From assembly GCA_902651635.1 (NCBI GenBank), contig CACRSC010000011.1, forward strand, positions 459,047 through 523,046: 64,000 bases of DNA. The letters run 5' to 3'. This DNA is from Mastigamoeba balamuthi. Lineage: Eukaryota; Evosea; Mastigamoebida; Mastigamoebidae. The notes under the pieces are model-generated. The model saw only the letters and a list, made by a program, of their open reading frames with translations. It made no database searches and was not told the DNA's origin. Numbering within the stretch: position 1 is the stretch's first letter; each line of letters begins with the position of its first letter. Below, piece after piece: positions 33,382 through 46,012 of the stretch. Both the position numbers and the translations under genes were made by a program.

Positions 33382-36300
33382 ATGGAGCTCGACAGTTGCG
33401 CCCCTCCGTCCCCGAAAACCGCTATTTCCGCGTCTAACGGTGCGGGCCCCCTGCCCCCGCCTCCTACCCCCCAGCGAGCGTGGTGGCTACGTTCGGCCGT
33501 ATCTGCGAGGCCATACGGCGCCAGGGCGTCATGGCCTCGGCGCGCCCGGGCGTCACCGAGACGGTCCTCTCGTACATGCGCGACTACCCGGCATCGGCGG
33601 ACCTCCAGGCGCTCGCCTGCCGCACGCTGGCGCACCTCTACCTCTTCTCCACAGAGTACGCGCACGCCGGCGCGGCGACCGAGTGCGTCGCGCGGGCGCT
33701 GCGCTCGCACGCGGCATCGGCGGGCGTGCAGCGCGAGGCCCTGCTCGCGCTCTGCATGGTCGGCGCGGGCGCGGGCGAGGGGGTCCCGCGCGTCGTCGAC
33801 GAGGCGTTCGCCCCCGGTGGCGCCCTCAGCAACACGTCACGTCACGCGGAGCTGTTCTGGCACGTGCTCAGGGCGCTGCGGGAGTTCGTCAAGGCCGTCA
33901 GCCCCGTCGCTGGAGAGCCCGTGAGTCGACAGGCGCTGGGGGGAGTATGGGGGTCCTGGGTTTCAATTGACTTGGGTGTGGGGGGCGGGGGGCAGAGCAC
34001 GAACCATCTGGCGGGGATTGGGAAGGTGCTGCCAAGCGTGCTGGGGAGGCTGGTGGGGTCTGTGCCGAGGCGGGAGACGCTCGAGGCGTCGGACGAGCAC
34101 ACGAGGTCGCTGCTGCACATGGCGTGGTGCCTGTGCGTCTGCGACATCGCGGCGCGCTCGCAGCAGCAGACCGACACGGACTTTGGCGAGTTCACGGTCA
34201 TCTCCAACGCCGCCGGCGGCGTCCCCGAATACGACGCTCACATGGTGTCGCTGGCGTCGGCGATGCCCCCGCTCACGACGGGCGGCGGTAGGACGTACAG
34301 CAAGTTGCTCTCGGACATCGGCGACGTCCTCAAGGTCGTCCTGAATCCCGCGGACGAGACGCTGCTGCGCTTCGCGGCGCAGGAGAAGCTCTCGTCGCTC
34401 GACTGCGACGAGCTCTCGGTCGACACGATGACGCTGCATCAGGCTGCCTTTGCGCTGTGCGTGTGCCAGATGGAGGGGCTACGTGGGCTAAGCGGAGAGT
34501 TCCGCACGCTGTTCGAGTACACGCAAGACTACGCGGCCATGCACGCGTCGCTCAACACCACGCTCCGCCCGCTGTTCTCTGCCGTCTCGGCCCGCCTGTT
34601 CAGCACTACCCTCAAGTCGATGGCCAGGGGCGGCTACAACGAGGAGAAGGCCGGGAGCCTTGCACAGTTCCTGTACATACACAAGTGCCACATGCTTCAC
34701 GACGTCCGGGTAGCGGCGGACGGATACATGAGCCAGCTGCTCGCGAGGCACGCACCGCAGAAGCACTGCGCCCGCAACCACTCAAGCAGAAGCACCGCAG
34801 CTTCCCGCAGGTGCAGTGGAACAAGAGGTGCCTCGCCGTCGCCGTCGAGGTCCTCCAGAAGGCCTTTACGATGATGAACCTGGGGCCCCTCGAGATTGTG
34901 AGCTGCTGCGGAGAAACCTGTGGGTCACCAAGCTGAGCCCGCTCCCTCCCACCGCAGACTAGACAGAGGATACCGGGCACGGACTTCTCGTTTGAGCAGT
35001 CCGAGAGCAAGGAGGTGTGCGCGTTCCACGGCAAGAGGGTTCTGGAGACCTTCAGCTCGTGGTTCAACAGCTCTCTCGCGGTGGCACCGTCAGCGACGGC
35101 GTACGCTCTCGAGTACTGCTCGCGGACGCTGAGGAGCCACCACTACGCTCTCTCCTTCGCCTACCAGCTCCTCGAGCGTGAGTGCTCGGACAGCAGCTCT
35201 CTGGACTCGATGCTGCCGATTATCAACACCGGCGGGTTGGCCCGCTTCGTCTCGAGGGCGTCAGACATGAGGTACTTCATTGGCAAAGTCGAGGGCCTTC
35301 TCGCAGGCTCCCACGATGGCACGGGCGAGAGGCTAGCGTGCTCGCTGGTCCAGAAGATCGGGACGAAGCTCAGCGACGCGGACTTCAAGGAGTACATGTT
35401 CCAGTCCTGCGCTTTGCTGGAACTCAAGGGCGCGAGCATCACACAGCAGACAGTGACGGAGCTCGTCGGCCTGCTTGTATGGGTGCCCGTCGTTGTCTTC
35501 AGGAAGGAGGTCATGGAGACTGCTGTCGACGCGTGGAGGTGGATCTCTGCCGCGTGCCCCAGCCTCGCGGGTCATCTCATCCAGGAGCAGTCCAAGGCGT
35601 GGTCGATGTCGGTGCACAACAAGAGTGGCCTGTTTTGCGACTCGAGCGTAGCAACTCGCAGCCCGTTGGCGGTGTTCCCCAGCGAAAGCGAGGAGAAAGG
35701 CGCAGCTCGCGGCGGGCACAGGGTGCACAGGCTGTGGCTGCAGTACCTCTCCGAGCAAGCACTCCTCCCTGGAAATACCGAGACTACTCTTGCAGTGCTC
35801 AAGATGGTATTGGAGGCCTGCGAGCCATCGAACCAAATGAGGTTCGTCATCACCGTTGCGGGACCCCTCGGTTACTGACACGACCCCCCGCAACAGTACG
35901 CTCCCAGAGACAGTCGGGACTCGCTTCTACCTGATTCTGCTCGGTATCAGGCTGCTGGGAATCCCGAAGCTGCTGTCGCAGCTGGACTCGAAGATCGGGA
36001 GCATGGATTTGGTTACAAACTGCATCGCACGCTGGTTCGGGGAGTTTCCCTCGTGGTACCAGCCAGAGACGCGGAGGGAGCTCGAGGACGACATCGCCAC
36101 GATGGTCTCGCTCTGCGACGTGCTCGTCACTACGATGGGGCCTACAGAGCTCAGCAGGCGCACCTGCCTGTTGATTCTGCTGATCGGCAGGGAGATCGAG
36201 CGGCTGGCCGTCTGGAACAACCCGCTGGGGAGGTCGCACCTGCTCATCACAGAGCAGTCCAAGTACTCGTACACGAACCTGCCGTACCACATGAAGCTGC

Positions 36301-38107
36301 CCTGGAGGGACTACATCGAGATCGCCTACTCGTTCTCGGCCAGCGTCGCCGTCATGCTCAGGGAACGCTTCCCCGAGCAGGACCTCGACAAGATCCTGTC
36401 GGAGGAGATCCTGCGGTCGCCGCAGTTCTTCCGCAAGTGCAAGCAGTCGGTGCCGCTGTTCCTCACTAAGGACAACGTGCAGCGCAACGTGACACAGCTC
36501 AGGTTCCTCCCCGAGTGGTGCCTGTGCGACGTCCCGTTTGCTATGTCGCTGCTGTCGAGCTCGTTCCCGTACAACCCGCTCGTCACGCAGTACGCGCTGC
36601 GCGTGCTGGACGCGGCCAGCCCCGAGACGATCATCTACTACTTGCCGCAGCTCGTGCAGTGCCTTAGGCAGGACTGCTCGGGGAAGATCTCCGAGTTCAT
36701 CGTGCACTGCGCCAAGAAGAGCGAGCTCGTGTCCCACCAGCTCATATGGAACCTGCGATCGTACCCGGCAGTGCCGCAGCCGATGTCTCCGAGATCAGAG
36801 AGGCCAGCGACCCAGACGGACTTTGCCGAGCGCGCAGAGTTGGTAGTCTGGAAGATCATCGAGCAGTTTGACGCGAAGCAGAGAAGGCGCTACGAGGAGG
36901 AGATGAGCCTCGTCGACCAGATCACGGACATCAGCGGGCGGCTGGTGGTCCAGCCCCCGGAGCTGCGCAAGCAGAAACTCATCGCGGAGCTGCAGGGCGT
37001 GAAGCTGGGGCCGTCGGTGTACCTGCCATTTGCCCCGGACATGCTGATACAGTCTATCAACTGCGAGTCCCCATCGGTGCTTAGGAGCGCGAAGAAGGCG
37101 CCCATTCTGGTTCATTTCAACGTGAAGAGCAGGAGCGGGGCCTCTCACGCGCCCACGGCGAAGCACTCTGTCATTTTCAAGGTGCGTCCACGCGTGGAGA
37201 CAACCGAGTCACACACCCTATCCCTCAGGCCGGCGACGATATTAGGCAGGACATGCTCGCTGTACAGCTCATCGAACTGTTCCAGAGGGTGTTCAAGTCG
37301 GTCGGGCTCGACCTCTATCTCTTCCCCTACAAGATCATCGCCACGAAGCCCGAGGTACTCCCCTCTCGCAGCCTCGCCGCGCAGCCCTGACGGCCCTTCT
37401 CTGTTCGCAGTGCGGCATCATCGAGGTCGTGCCCGACTCCGTGTCAAGGGACAAGCTCGGGGAGAAAGGGCAGACGCTCTTTGACTATTTCCTCTCGGCG
37501 TACGGCGAGACGGCGCGGGAGCCGTACCAGAAGGCGCGTAGCAACTTTGTCAGGAGCATGGCCGCCTACGCGGTGGTCTCGTACTTCCTGCAGATCAAGG
37601 ACAGGCACAATGGCAACATCCTCATCGACAAGGTCGGCCACCTCATACACATCGGTACCGTACCACGAGCAGTTGTTGCTCCGTTCCTCCTCGGTGGTCT
37701 AATACGCGTATACAACAGACTTTGGGTTCCTGTTCGACATCAGCCCCGGGGGGAACATGGGCTTCGAGCGAGCGCCGTTCAAGCTGACAGAGGAGATGAT
37801 GCAAATCATGGGCGGCAGCTCCAACGCCGAGGAGTTCGTGTGGTTCCTGGAGCAGGGCGTGAGGGCGTTCCTGGCGGCGCGCCAGTACAAGGACAGCATC
37901 ATCGCCCTCGTCGAGCTGATGATGGACACGCAGCTCCCGTGTTTCACACCCAAGACCCTCAGGAACCTCTCGGCGAGGTTCTTCCCCGGCGAGGACTTCA
38001 CCTCCGCCGCCAAGGAGATGGGCACGGTGATGCTACAGGCACTACAGCTCGTCTCGTGGTTCACCACGGCCTTCTACGACAAGTTCCAAGAACGGCAGGC
38101 CAAATAA
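33382..38107 (+). CDS. PI4KA: phosphatidylinositol 4-kinase alpha (STT4/PI4KIII-alpha)
   Basis: Lipid kinase that makes PI4P at the plasma membrane. Exon 1 ([19 protein letters not shown]) joins in phase 1 to [18 protein letters not shown] long helical-solenoid N-terminal half follows over several exons. A PIK/helical region ([40 protein letters not shown]) precedes the kinase domain: [67 protein letters not shown], catalytic loop [19 protein letters not shown], activation segment [20 protein letters not shown], ending [13 protein letters not shown] at TAA 38105-38107. The kinase order and sequence match PI4KA/Stt4 rather than PI4KB or PI3K. About 1,450 residues, shorter than the human 2,100, mainly through a smaller N-terminal solenoid. 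Confidence 0.95.
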
Positions 38108-38346
38108 GAGGATGTTAGCCCGCCGGCTTCATTAGGTATCTATCTCTGTTCTGTTTCTGTGCTACATTGAGACAGGCACATTTCCGGTGCCACCGCCCTT
38201 GCAGAACCGCCAAATGCGTGCATGCACGCGTTACCCTGAGCAAGCGCGGCTGAGAAACACGGAGCCCAGCAACCGTTTGATCCGTGCGGGTTTCTGGCCA
38301 GATTTTTGCTCTTGATTCTGGCTGTGCTCCAAATTGACGCACACTG

Positions 38347-39100
38347 ATGCTGGGGAGAGCCGACTACTGGGAGCGCTGGTACGCCACCCAGCGCCAGACC
38401 GGCACCACCGAGTGGTACGCCTCCTACGCGGACCTCGCCCCCGTCCTCGCGCGCAGCTGCGCGGCCTTTGAGCGCTCGCGCTGCCGCGTGCTCGTCGCGG
38501 GCTGCGGTACGTCGCTGCTGGGCCAGCAGATGGCCGCCGACGGCTACGCGCGCGTCGTCAACGTCGACTTCAGCGAGTCCGCCGTCGCCGAGATGCTCGC
38601 TCGCACCGACCTCCCCCCGAACGTCGCCTACGAGCGCGCCGACGTCACCCAGGTGCCATTAAATGCCCGGCGTCTGCCAATCTTCGGAATCTGCGCCGGC
38701 AAAATATCTACCGTTCCGGATCGCCTCACGGGGGTGGAATCTTCTGACGTGTGCACCGCGCTGCCAGCTGCCGTACGCCGAGGGGTCGTTCGAGCTGGTG
38801 GTAGACAAGGGGTGCGCGGACAGCATGCTCGACGGCGGCACGCCCGCGAGCGCCGCGGCGGCGTCGGCGATGATGCGGGAGCTGCGGCGCGTGCTGGTCC
38901 CCGGGGGCCTCGTCGTCGTCGTGACGCCCGACGCCGAGCGCGCCGAGCGCGTGCTGGCGGGCGCAGGCGGCGCCTGGCGGAGGCTGGCCTGCGAGTGCCT
39001 GAGGCCCCCCGAGGGCGCCGGGCTGCTCTTCGGCGACGTCTGCACGCTGTCCACGCACGACTGCTACCACTGCCTGGTGCTCACGCCCGTGGGCCAATAA
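38347..39100 (+). CDS. class I SAM-dependent methyltransferase (METTL13/EEF1AKMT-like)
   Basis: Small methyltransferase, possibly acting on protein lysine. Exon 1 starts MLGRADYWERWYATQRQTGT, with EWYASYADLAPVL. Motif I is VLVAGCGTSLLGQQMAADGY, then VVNVDFSESAVAEM and YERADVTQ. One intron (38652 to about 38768) leads to LPYAEGSFELVVDKGCADSM, ELRRVLVPGGLVVVVTPDA and CYHCLVLTPVGQ. The YWexRY...W layout and DKG(T/C) motif are those of the METTL13/EEF1AKMT/CSKMT-type group, but the substrate cannot be read from sequence. About 210 residues. It sits between PI4KA and CLU on the same strand. Confidence 0.8.
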
Positions 39101-39101
39101 A
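39096..39101 (+). terminator. AATAAA polyadenylation hexamer overlapping the stop codon
   Basis: The methyltransferase ends GGC CAA TAA AAA; the TAA stop (39098-39100) lies inside the hexamer AATAAA. If used as a poly(A) signal, the 3' UTR would be only a few tens of bases. Confidence 0.4.
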
Positions 39102-39275
39102 AAGAGCACTGCGGCTACGGCCGTTCAGAGGGCACTGCCATATCGGGCGGTGCATTTGCTATCCGGCAATGCAGGGTGTGGGTAGGCAATCTGCTTGAAG
39201 ATATTCAACTGTTGATATTTTCGCTCGCGGTCCATCCCCCCGTGGTGCCGTCATCCCCATTCCCCTCTGCGCGCG

Positions 39276-42200
39276 ATGTCGTCGGCGAGCGAGAAGGCGG
39301 TCGCCACCTACCCGCCGGCAGCGGGCTCCGACACGGTCACGCAGCTGCTCGAGGCCAACAAGCGCGCCGCCGCCCAGGGCATCGACGCCAAGACGGCGCC
39401 CAGCCCCTGGACGCTGCGCTTCAAGGAGGCGCGATATTTCCTGTTGTGTCCCCTTTGGATTCCCCTCTCTGAGAGAATCTGCACCGGCTGTGGGGGGGCG
39501 GCATGGGGTGGGCACAGGTCCTCAAGATGCCCGGCGACACCGCCGTACAGCGGCTCGACAGGGCCGTGGCGCTGCGGTCGCTCTACGACGACTTTGACCG
39601 CAAGGCCAAGGCCATCGCAGAGGTCCTCGTGCGCGAGTCGACGCTCGAGCCGGGCAAGAAAACGTACACCCCCATCAACGCAGGTACCTGCACGTTTCCC
39701 CCCACCCCCCAACCGCCATTTCCATTCTCTGATACCGGGATTTTTCCCACCCAAATCAGGCGGCGTTGCCGGAGGCGAAAGTAAGCGTGGGAAAAAATAT
39801 CCCCCCCGGATTGGTATCAGCAATAAAATCCAACTGTGCCGACTTGGGCAGAGTTCCTGGTGGATGGCATCTACCTTAAGTACGCGCGGGACTGGTGCAA
39901 GCTGTTTGGCGGCGACCACAACGCGATGAAGGCCGCGGGCCACGAGCTGCTGAGCATACGCAGCGTGCTGGCCCTCGAGCACCCGGAGCTCTGCACGCCG
40001 CTCATCACCATGGTCGACTACTGCGGCTTCAGGCTCATCGCCATGTCGCTCATCCCCATCGACGACAGCACGCTCAGTGCGCTCGCACTCGCCGGCCCAC
40101 CCACCCTCCACGGTTTCCAACGCTTTTTCACGCCAGTTTACGGGTCGAGCAACGGGGGCCGCAACGTCGTGGCGCTCGAGTACGTCCCCTTTTTTGCCCG
40201 TTTGCGTCGGTTCTTTACGCGTGTCTGACGAGTGCGGGACTGCTGCCAACGCTGGCACGCGTGAAGCGAGAAGTTCAACGACATCATGAAGAGCGTCGCG
40301 GGCAAGCTGAACCTCAAGGAGCACGTCGTCAAGAACGTGACGCTGCACACGCCCGGCGACCTCGAGGGCCACCGCGGCTCGGACGGCTGCTACTACCTCG
40401 TAGACGCAGGTGCACGCGCGCGGCGCCCCCCTCCCTCTTCCCTCCCCACAGCGTCCCGCGGATCTGACCGGAGGCCCCGTCGTCTGGGGGTGTTTGCGTT
40501 CTGCAGCGAGGATGTTCCCTCCAGAGGCCCCCATCATGTAAGGGAGTGCTTCCCCCCTCTCGTCAGTGTGTTTGATCGAGCCCTGAGACAGGACCGCGCT
40601 GTACATCCCGCACGACACGACGCAGGCAGCTCGCGGTACGCTGCTGGGCGTGGCTTTGCACCCCCACGCTTGGCCTCCTCGGCGTTGACCGCGCGGGGCT
40701 TTGCTTCTGGGGGCGCAGAGATCAGGATGGACCCCGAGATACTCGACGACCAGAGCCGCTGGTTCATCTACCTCTGCAGCCTCTTCCACACGGACCGCGA
40801 CAAGCTCTCGCGCAACGAGAACGGCATGGGCATCGTGTGGTGCGCAGCGCCCGCCCATCCGCGGCAGCGCCCACCGCGCTCACCGTCTGCCACCCTCGGC
40901 CCCGCACGCGCCCAACAGGTTCTCAAACGGGTTGCTGAACGTGAGGGCCACGGATCTCATCAACGAGACGGACATCACGGGCGACGCCTTGATACTGCGG
41001 ATGTGCGTGCCGCAGCCGCGCTTGCCTCTGCTGCTCTGGTTGCTCTGCGGGTGGGACTGTGGTCTGACCCGCCGCGCCTCACGCAAGGAACAAGTCGCGG
41101 ACGCTGTACCGCCTCCTGAGGCCCGAGCTGGTCAGGTCGAACGAGATGGCGCTGTGCAGCGACGCGTGGACGCAGTTCCAGAGCCAGGACCCCCACAGGG
41201 AGGAGAACAACTCGGACGTCGCGATGGCCACGCAGAGGCTGCTGACCGAGGTGATCCCGTCGCTGGCGCAGGACCTCAACCACCACGAGATCGTACCCGT
41301 CTCGCAGGCGGAGCTCTCCAAGGTGATGCACGAGCGCGGCATCAACATGAGGTCTGCAACGCCTCGCCTTCGAGGGAGAGGGGGCTGCCCGCCTCGGTAC
41401 CGCCCCTGACGCCGTCCGCGAGCGCAGGTTCCTGGGGAGGCTGCACAAGCTGGTGACGGTGCCGCACCTGAGCTCGTTCATCATGACGGAGATGGTCAGC
41501 AGGGTCTGCAAGAACTACGTGCGCCGTATACTCCGCATGAACTGCGGCATCTCCGAGACGGAGCTCAAGTGAGTCCCCGCTGCCCCACAGGGACCTCTTC
41601 CTCCCCTCCCCCATCGCTCTCGTTCTCCCCGTGTGGCGGAGGCGCAGAGGCCCTAACGCGGGGGCTGTGCGCTTGGCAGGAAGCGAGTGGTCAAGTGCTT
41701 CAACAAGTTCCTGGGCAACAGCCCCGCGTCGGAGCAGTACTGGGCGCTGCTCAGGGTCCGCCTGCAGTACAAGTTTGTCGACTCGCTGACCAGGGGCGAG
41801 TGCTCGCCCGACTACGACCTGCGCCACGACCTCATGGTGCGTCGCAGGATCCACCCGCTCCCCACTGACGTTGGGGGCCGCCCACTTCTCCTCCCTGCGC
41901 AGCTGTTCTCGCTGTTCCAGAGGGTCTGCGAGACGACTGGCGTCGCGTTCAAGCGAGGAGCGCAGCAGAGACTCTTTGGTGAGCAGAGCTGCCCTTTGCG
42001 ATCTGTGACCCCTGTGGCTCTCTGACCCGTGTGCCCCCCGGCAGAGCACCCGAGCCTGTTCCAGACGCCTGCGCCTCTGTCGGCCATCGACATCGCGGGG
42101 TTCAACGTGCGAACCGCGCACCTTCACGCAGTGGCGAGTACCCCTCTCGTCTCCTGACTATGCGTACACGCACAGGCGACGTGCAGGAACGCCGCAGAGC

Positions 42201-43491
42201 TCTCGCGGCCGCTAAAGGACCTCATCTACGACGCCGTGGAGGAGAAGGAGCAGGAGAGCAGACTGGTGCGTGGCCAGCCCCAGCCCGCTGTCGCCGTTGT
42301 CTCTGGGGGTGGTGGTGGTGGCGGCGGCCCTCCTGACAGAGAGCTCTCGCTCCCTCGACGCCCGCGCAGCTGGTGCAGAGGATCGGGGACAAGACGGTGC
42401 AGGGGGCGCGCAACTTCCTGGTGACGCTGCGGTACCACCAGATGATCGAGCGGATCATCGGGCCCGACTCGTTCGAGGCGGTGACGAGCTACTTCGAGAT
42501 CGCCTCGCGGCAGATCGCCTCGGGCAACTTCACGCTGGCGCTGGACGCGGGCATCCGGGGGCTGACGTACGGCGAGGTGCTGTTCGGGCCGTACAGCGAC
42601 ATCGCGTTCCGGGGCATGGTGCTCGTGGGCAAGATCTTCGAGAAGATGCACAACTACAAGGAGGCCATCGAGTACTACCGCAAGGCCTACGACGGCGTCC
42701 AGCGGCTGCACAAGCAGCACCCGCTGCTCGGCAGGCTCAACGCGACGATCTACTTCTGCCTGATCGCGCTGCGCAGCGCGCACAGGGGCGTGCGCGTGCC
42801 GCACACGGCGCTGCTGGGGTTCTCGAACATGGTCTGCGCCGCCAGCGCCACGGACCCGCGCTACTTCCTGCAGCACGCGGTCGACTCGTACACGGCGCTC
42901 TACGGCCGCGAGGCGGCGCTGCTGCTCATCGCGCTGATCGGGCTCGACCACAACGACGAGGAGTTCGTCGACGCGGCGCAGGCCGTCGTGCAGGAGAGCA
43001 TGGACAAGGGCGACCTGGTGCACCTCTCGGAGCAGCTCTGGCCCCAGACGCTGCTCGACCAGCTGCGCCCCGACGACACGGCCGTCGACGTCGACCCCAC
43101 GACCCCGCGCGGCAAGAATGTCGCCAAGACGCTGCGCGCGCTCAACCTCGACGGCCTCTCGGACGTCAGCGAGCAGACGCTCCGGGCCGCCGGCATCACC
43201 AGCGAGCAGCGCATCTCGCGCGTCATGGCCGCCGTCAAGATCGTCCTCGAGGAGAGCTCCGCGGACCCGCCGTCGCTGCCCGACCCCTCGGTGCAGATCG
43301 GGTACCCGGGCAAGCTGCTGGCGCTCGTCAGGCAGCCCAAGGCCCATTTCAGGAAGGCCTCGATGGTCCCGCCGGTGGAGGAGGACAAGGCTCCGGAGCA
43401 GGCGCCCCCGCAGGGGGGCCAGTACTACGGGGAGAGCACCACAGCGTCTGACAACTACCAGACCGCCTACGACTCCCCGGACTCCAAGTAA
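39276..43491 (+). CDS. CLU (clustered mitochondria, CLUH/CluA-like) protein
   Basis: Cytosolic RNA-binding protein that controls mitochondrial positioning and translation of organelle-targeted mRNAs in other eukaryotes. Starts MSSASEKAVATYPPAAGSDT. Diagnostic CLU-domain pieces are DGIYLKYARDWCKLFGGDHN, IYGSSNGGRNVVALE, KFNDIMKSVAGKLNLKEHVV, HTPGDLEGHRGSDGCYYLVD, ARMFPPEAP, TLYRLLRPELVRS and the central block INMRFLGRLHKLVTVPHLSS, MTEMVSRVCKNYVRRILR. The C-terminal exon from about 42370 encodes a helical TPR region (MVLVGKIFEKMHNYKEAIEY and following) and a disordered tail ending YDSPDSK. More than ten exons. The first intron (39429-39517) is best read as GC-AG, giving FKE-VLKMPGDTAVQ. A CLU protein in a likely anaerobe would presumably serve a mitochondrion-related organelle. 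Confidence 0.85.
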
Positions 43492-44056
43492 AACACGACC
43501 CACAGAGAGCGCCGCACCGTTTAAGAAGCCTTGCGGGTGAACCCTTTGCTTGCCATTCGACGATCCACTCGCTGTTCGCTTGTGACACTGGGCTAGGCTC
43601 TATCTACCACGCGCAGAGATGGGGGGAAGAGCCGGTCTCGCGGTTCATCGTGTCCCACGGCGGGGCGTGTCCAGTCGCTTTCATGCACAATTGCTGCTGC
43701 ACGAAGGGAAAGAGGCCTCTCGAATTTCCCAGGGCTTTTAGTGCCACACACTTCGCCCACCAGATGAGCCCAACAAGCAAGTTTTAACCCCAGTTGATTC
43801 CGAAGTCTGCTCGCAAGCTTCGTGGTCTGCAACTCATCTGAGTCAATCCATTTTGCCTCCAGTGAAGTGAACCCACAGGAGTGCGAGAGAGTATTTGGAA
43901 AGCCCGAGTGACCAGAAGCCCGCCCAGATTGTTCCTTTGTGAACGCTCAAGGGGTACGTGGGCCTCAGGCGATGGTATTCGATACCCTTGGGCAAAAGCG
44001 AAGGTGGCTCTCACATAGGCCACCCTGGCTGGCCGCAGCGCCTGCTCCTGCCGCCA
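43492..44056. other. convergent intergenic spacer
   Basis: 565 bp between the stops of CLU and the CBM20 protein. No open frame of note, RNA gene or repeat is seen. Confidence 0.5.
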
Positions 44057-45060
44057 TCAGTTGAACCGGAACGTGTCGCTGATCTCGCGCAGGCCAACGT
44101 CCAGCTGCCTGTTGGGCCCCGCCTCCCACTGCACGCCGCCCGGGCGCATCCACACGAACTTGAACTCGGCAGGCGCGTCGGCGGCCACCGCGAACTCCCA
44201 CGCGTGCAGCCCGCGCGACGCCTCGAACGCCACGTAGCGCATCGGCGTCCTGCGCGGCTCCCACGACCCCAGCGCCGCCGAGCTTCCGGCCACGCAGATC
44301 GTGTCGCCCACGTTGGTCCCCGCGTAGCACGTCAGCCTGCAGCTGCCCCCCTGCTGCTGCTGCTGTTGCTGTTGCTGCTGCTTCTGCTCCAGCTCGGCGA
44401 CGCGGGCCTCGAGCTGGGCCGACTGCTGCTGCTCGTGCTGCTGCTCCTGCTGCTGCTGGCGCTGCTCCTGCTCCCTGAGCTGCAGCTCGAGCTCGGCGAC
44501 GCGGGCCTCGAGCTTGGCGGTCTCCTGCCTCTGCTGCTGCTGCTGCTCTTCCCGCTGCTGCTCGTGCTGCCTCTGCTGCTCCCCCAGCTGCTGCTCCAGC
44601 TCCGCCACGCGCGCCTCGAGCCCCGCCGCCCGCCCCTGGGCCTCGGCGAGCCTGCCCTCGAGCGCCGCCGCCTCTGCGCGCAGCCGCTGCGCCTCGTCCG
44701 CCTCGCCCTCGGAGCCCTCACCCTCGGGAGCCGCCGCTGCTGCGCCCGCGTGCCCAGTGGGCTTGTGCGCCCGGCGCGGGCCCGCACGCCGCTGCACGTG
44801 CGCCAGCGGGGCGGCCGCCTCCTGGGGCTCCGCCTCGGCCTGCGCCTGCTCCTCGGACGCCTTGCGGCGCGGGGGCGCCATGCCGGGCATGAGGTGCACG
44901 AAGCCCATGGCCTCGAGGTTCTTCAGCTTCCCCGCAACGCCGCTCTGCTCCTGCGCAATGCGCGCCACACACACACCAGGCGAGGGCGAGGGCTGAGCAA
45001 CGGAGAGACAGAGAGGCCTGATGGGAGGCGGGGGGTGCGCACGCTCGAGTCCTCGGACAT
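44057..45060 (-). CDS. Gln-rich coiled-coil protein with C-terminal CBM20
   Basis: Likely intracellular alpha-glucan-binding scaffold. Two exons: a tiny first exon (MSEDSS, from ATG 45058-45060) joins in phase 0 to EQSGVAGKLKNLEAMGFVHL. An acidic/Ala-rich linker leads to a long coiled coil (about 44700-44350) built of repeated LEARVAELE heptads with polyGln runs. The last 95 residues form a carbohydrate-binding module family 20 domain: LTCYAGTNVGDTICVAGSSA, ALGSWEP, HAWEFAVAADAPAEFKFVW and VQWEAGPNRQLDVG, containing the Trp and NR residues typical of starch binding. No signal peptide. No catalytic domain is attached. A glycogen-granule tether is the simplest reading; that is inference. An upstream in-frame ATG at 45105 is an alternative start. 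Confidence 0.8.
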
Positions 45061-46012
45061 GGTCTGGATGGTGCTCTTGGTATAGCCCAACCACCGGGTG
45101 CACAATTCAAATTGTGCGTTTTTGCATTATGTACCCGGGTCAAACGGCAGACCCCAGGTCAGTCCATTTCGGGTCTGATTTTTTGTACCGCCCGGATGGT
45201 GGGTGCAGAACCGACAAACCGCCAACTGAACCAGTTCAGCAAGCAGCTTGAGCCCTCGGACCCTCTTGGGTACCGTCCTCTCAGAGGGCAAAAAGAATGT
45301 CTGTCTTTTGGAGAGATCACGACTGGGGCCTCGGTGACGGCCGGTAACGGGGTGGATACCTCCTCAAAGCCCAGACTCTTGTCTCACAAGACCAGAAATT
45401 TGCGAGAATATCCGTTGGGGTACAGCTTTGCACACTCAGCTGTGGACAGTACCGCGATGGTACTGGTCCCATCAGTGTCATCTTTTGCACCTGTCTTTGG
45501 TCCTCTTGACTTGTGTCTCAGGCTTCTTCGCATTCTTCATGATGGTTTTCTTTGTTCTGCTGTGCTCCTCTGCCCTGCATGATCAACTCATGCAGCCTCT
45601 GCTTCTCATCCTTCCAGTGTCTCTGTGCTATGTCTTCCAAGTCTGCTCAATCACACTACAACCAGTCTGATCTTGTTGGCAACCCCATCAAGAAACGCCT
45701 TCTTCTCGCAGTCTGGCCACTCTACACGCACTTTCATTGGCACTAACACAATTCCTGTCAGGCTTCGCTGAATTCCCATTGGGCTTTTGTGGAGTTCATT
45801 CATTCTCGAGCATCGCAATGGTCTGGTGAACTCAGTAATGAATCTCAAATTGGTGTACCCACTGATCGCGGGTGGTCTCCGTGTTACAGTGGACTGTGAT
45901 TTTCCGCCGAAAATCTCCATATCTTCCCCAACAAATCAATCGTTCGAAGATCGTGCCAGAAGTCAGAAGTTCTGGAATCAGAGAGGGAAAACTCACTCGA
46001 AACCCTTCACCA
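45061..46012. other. spacer with possible Myb/SANT-like relic
   Basis: About 950 bp of reduced GC between two divergent genes. On the minus strand around 45810-45480, neighbouring frames read VEWPDCEKKAFLDGV and then DIAQRHWKDEKQRLHELI, which resembles a Myb/SANT-like DNA-binding segment interrupted by a frame change and stops. No start or intron model works, so this is probably a decayed gene or element fragment. The plus-strand open stretch at 45112-45582 looks spurious. Confidence 0.35.

Noticed and set aside
42226-43503. 425-codon minus-strand open frame opposite the CLU C-terminal exon
   Set aside because: Shadow of the coding exon: Arg/Val-rich, with no recognised motif.
45112-45582. 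156-codon plus-strand open frame in the spacer upstream of hcp
   Set aside because: No motif, no start context, and the opposite strand shows the better protein-like signal.
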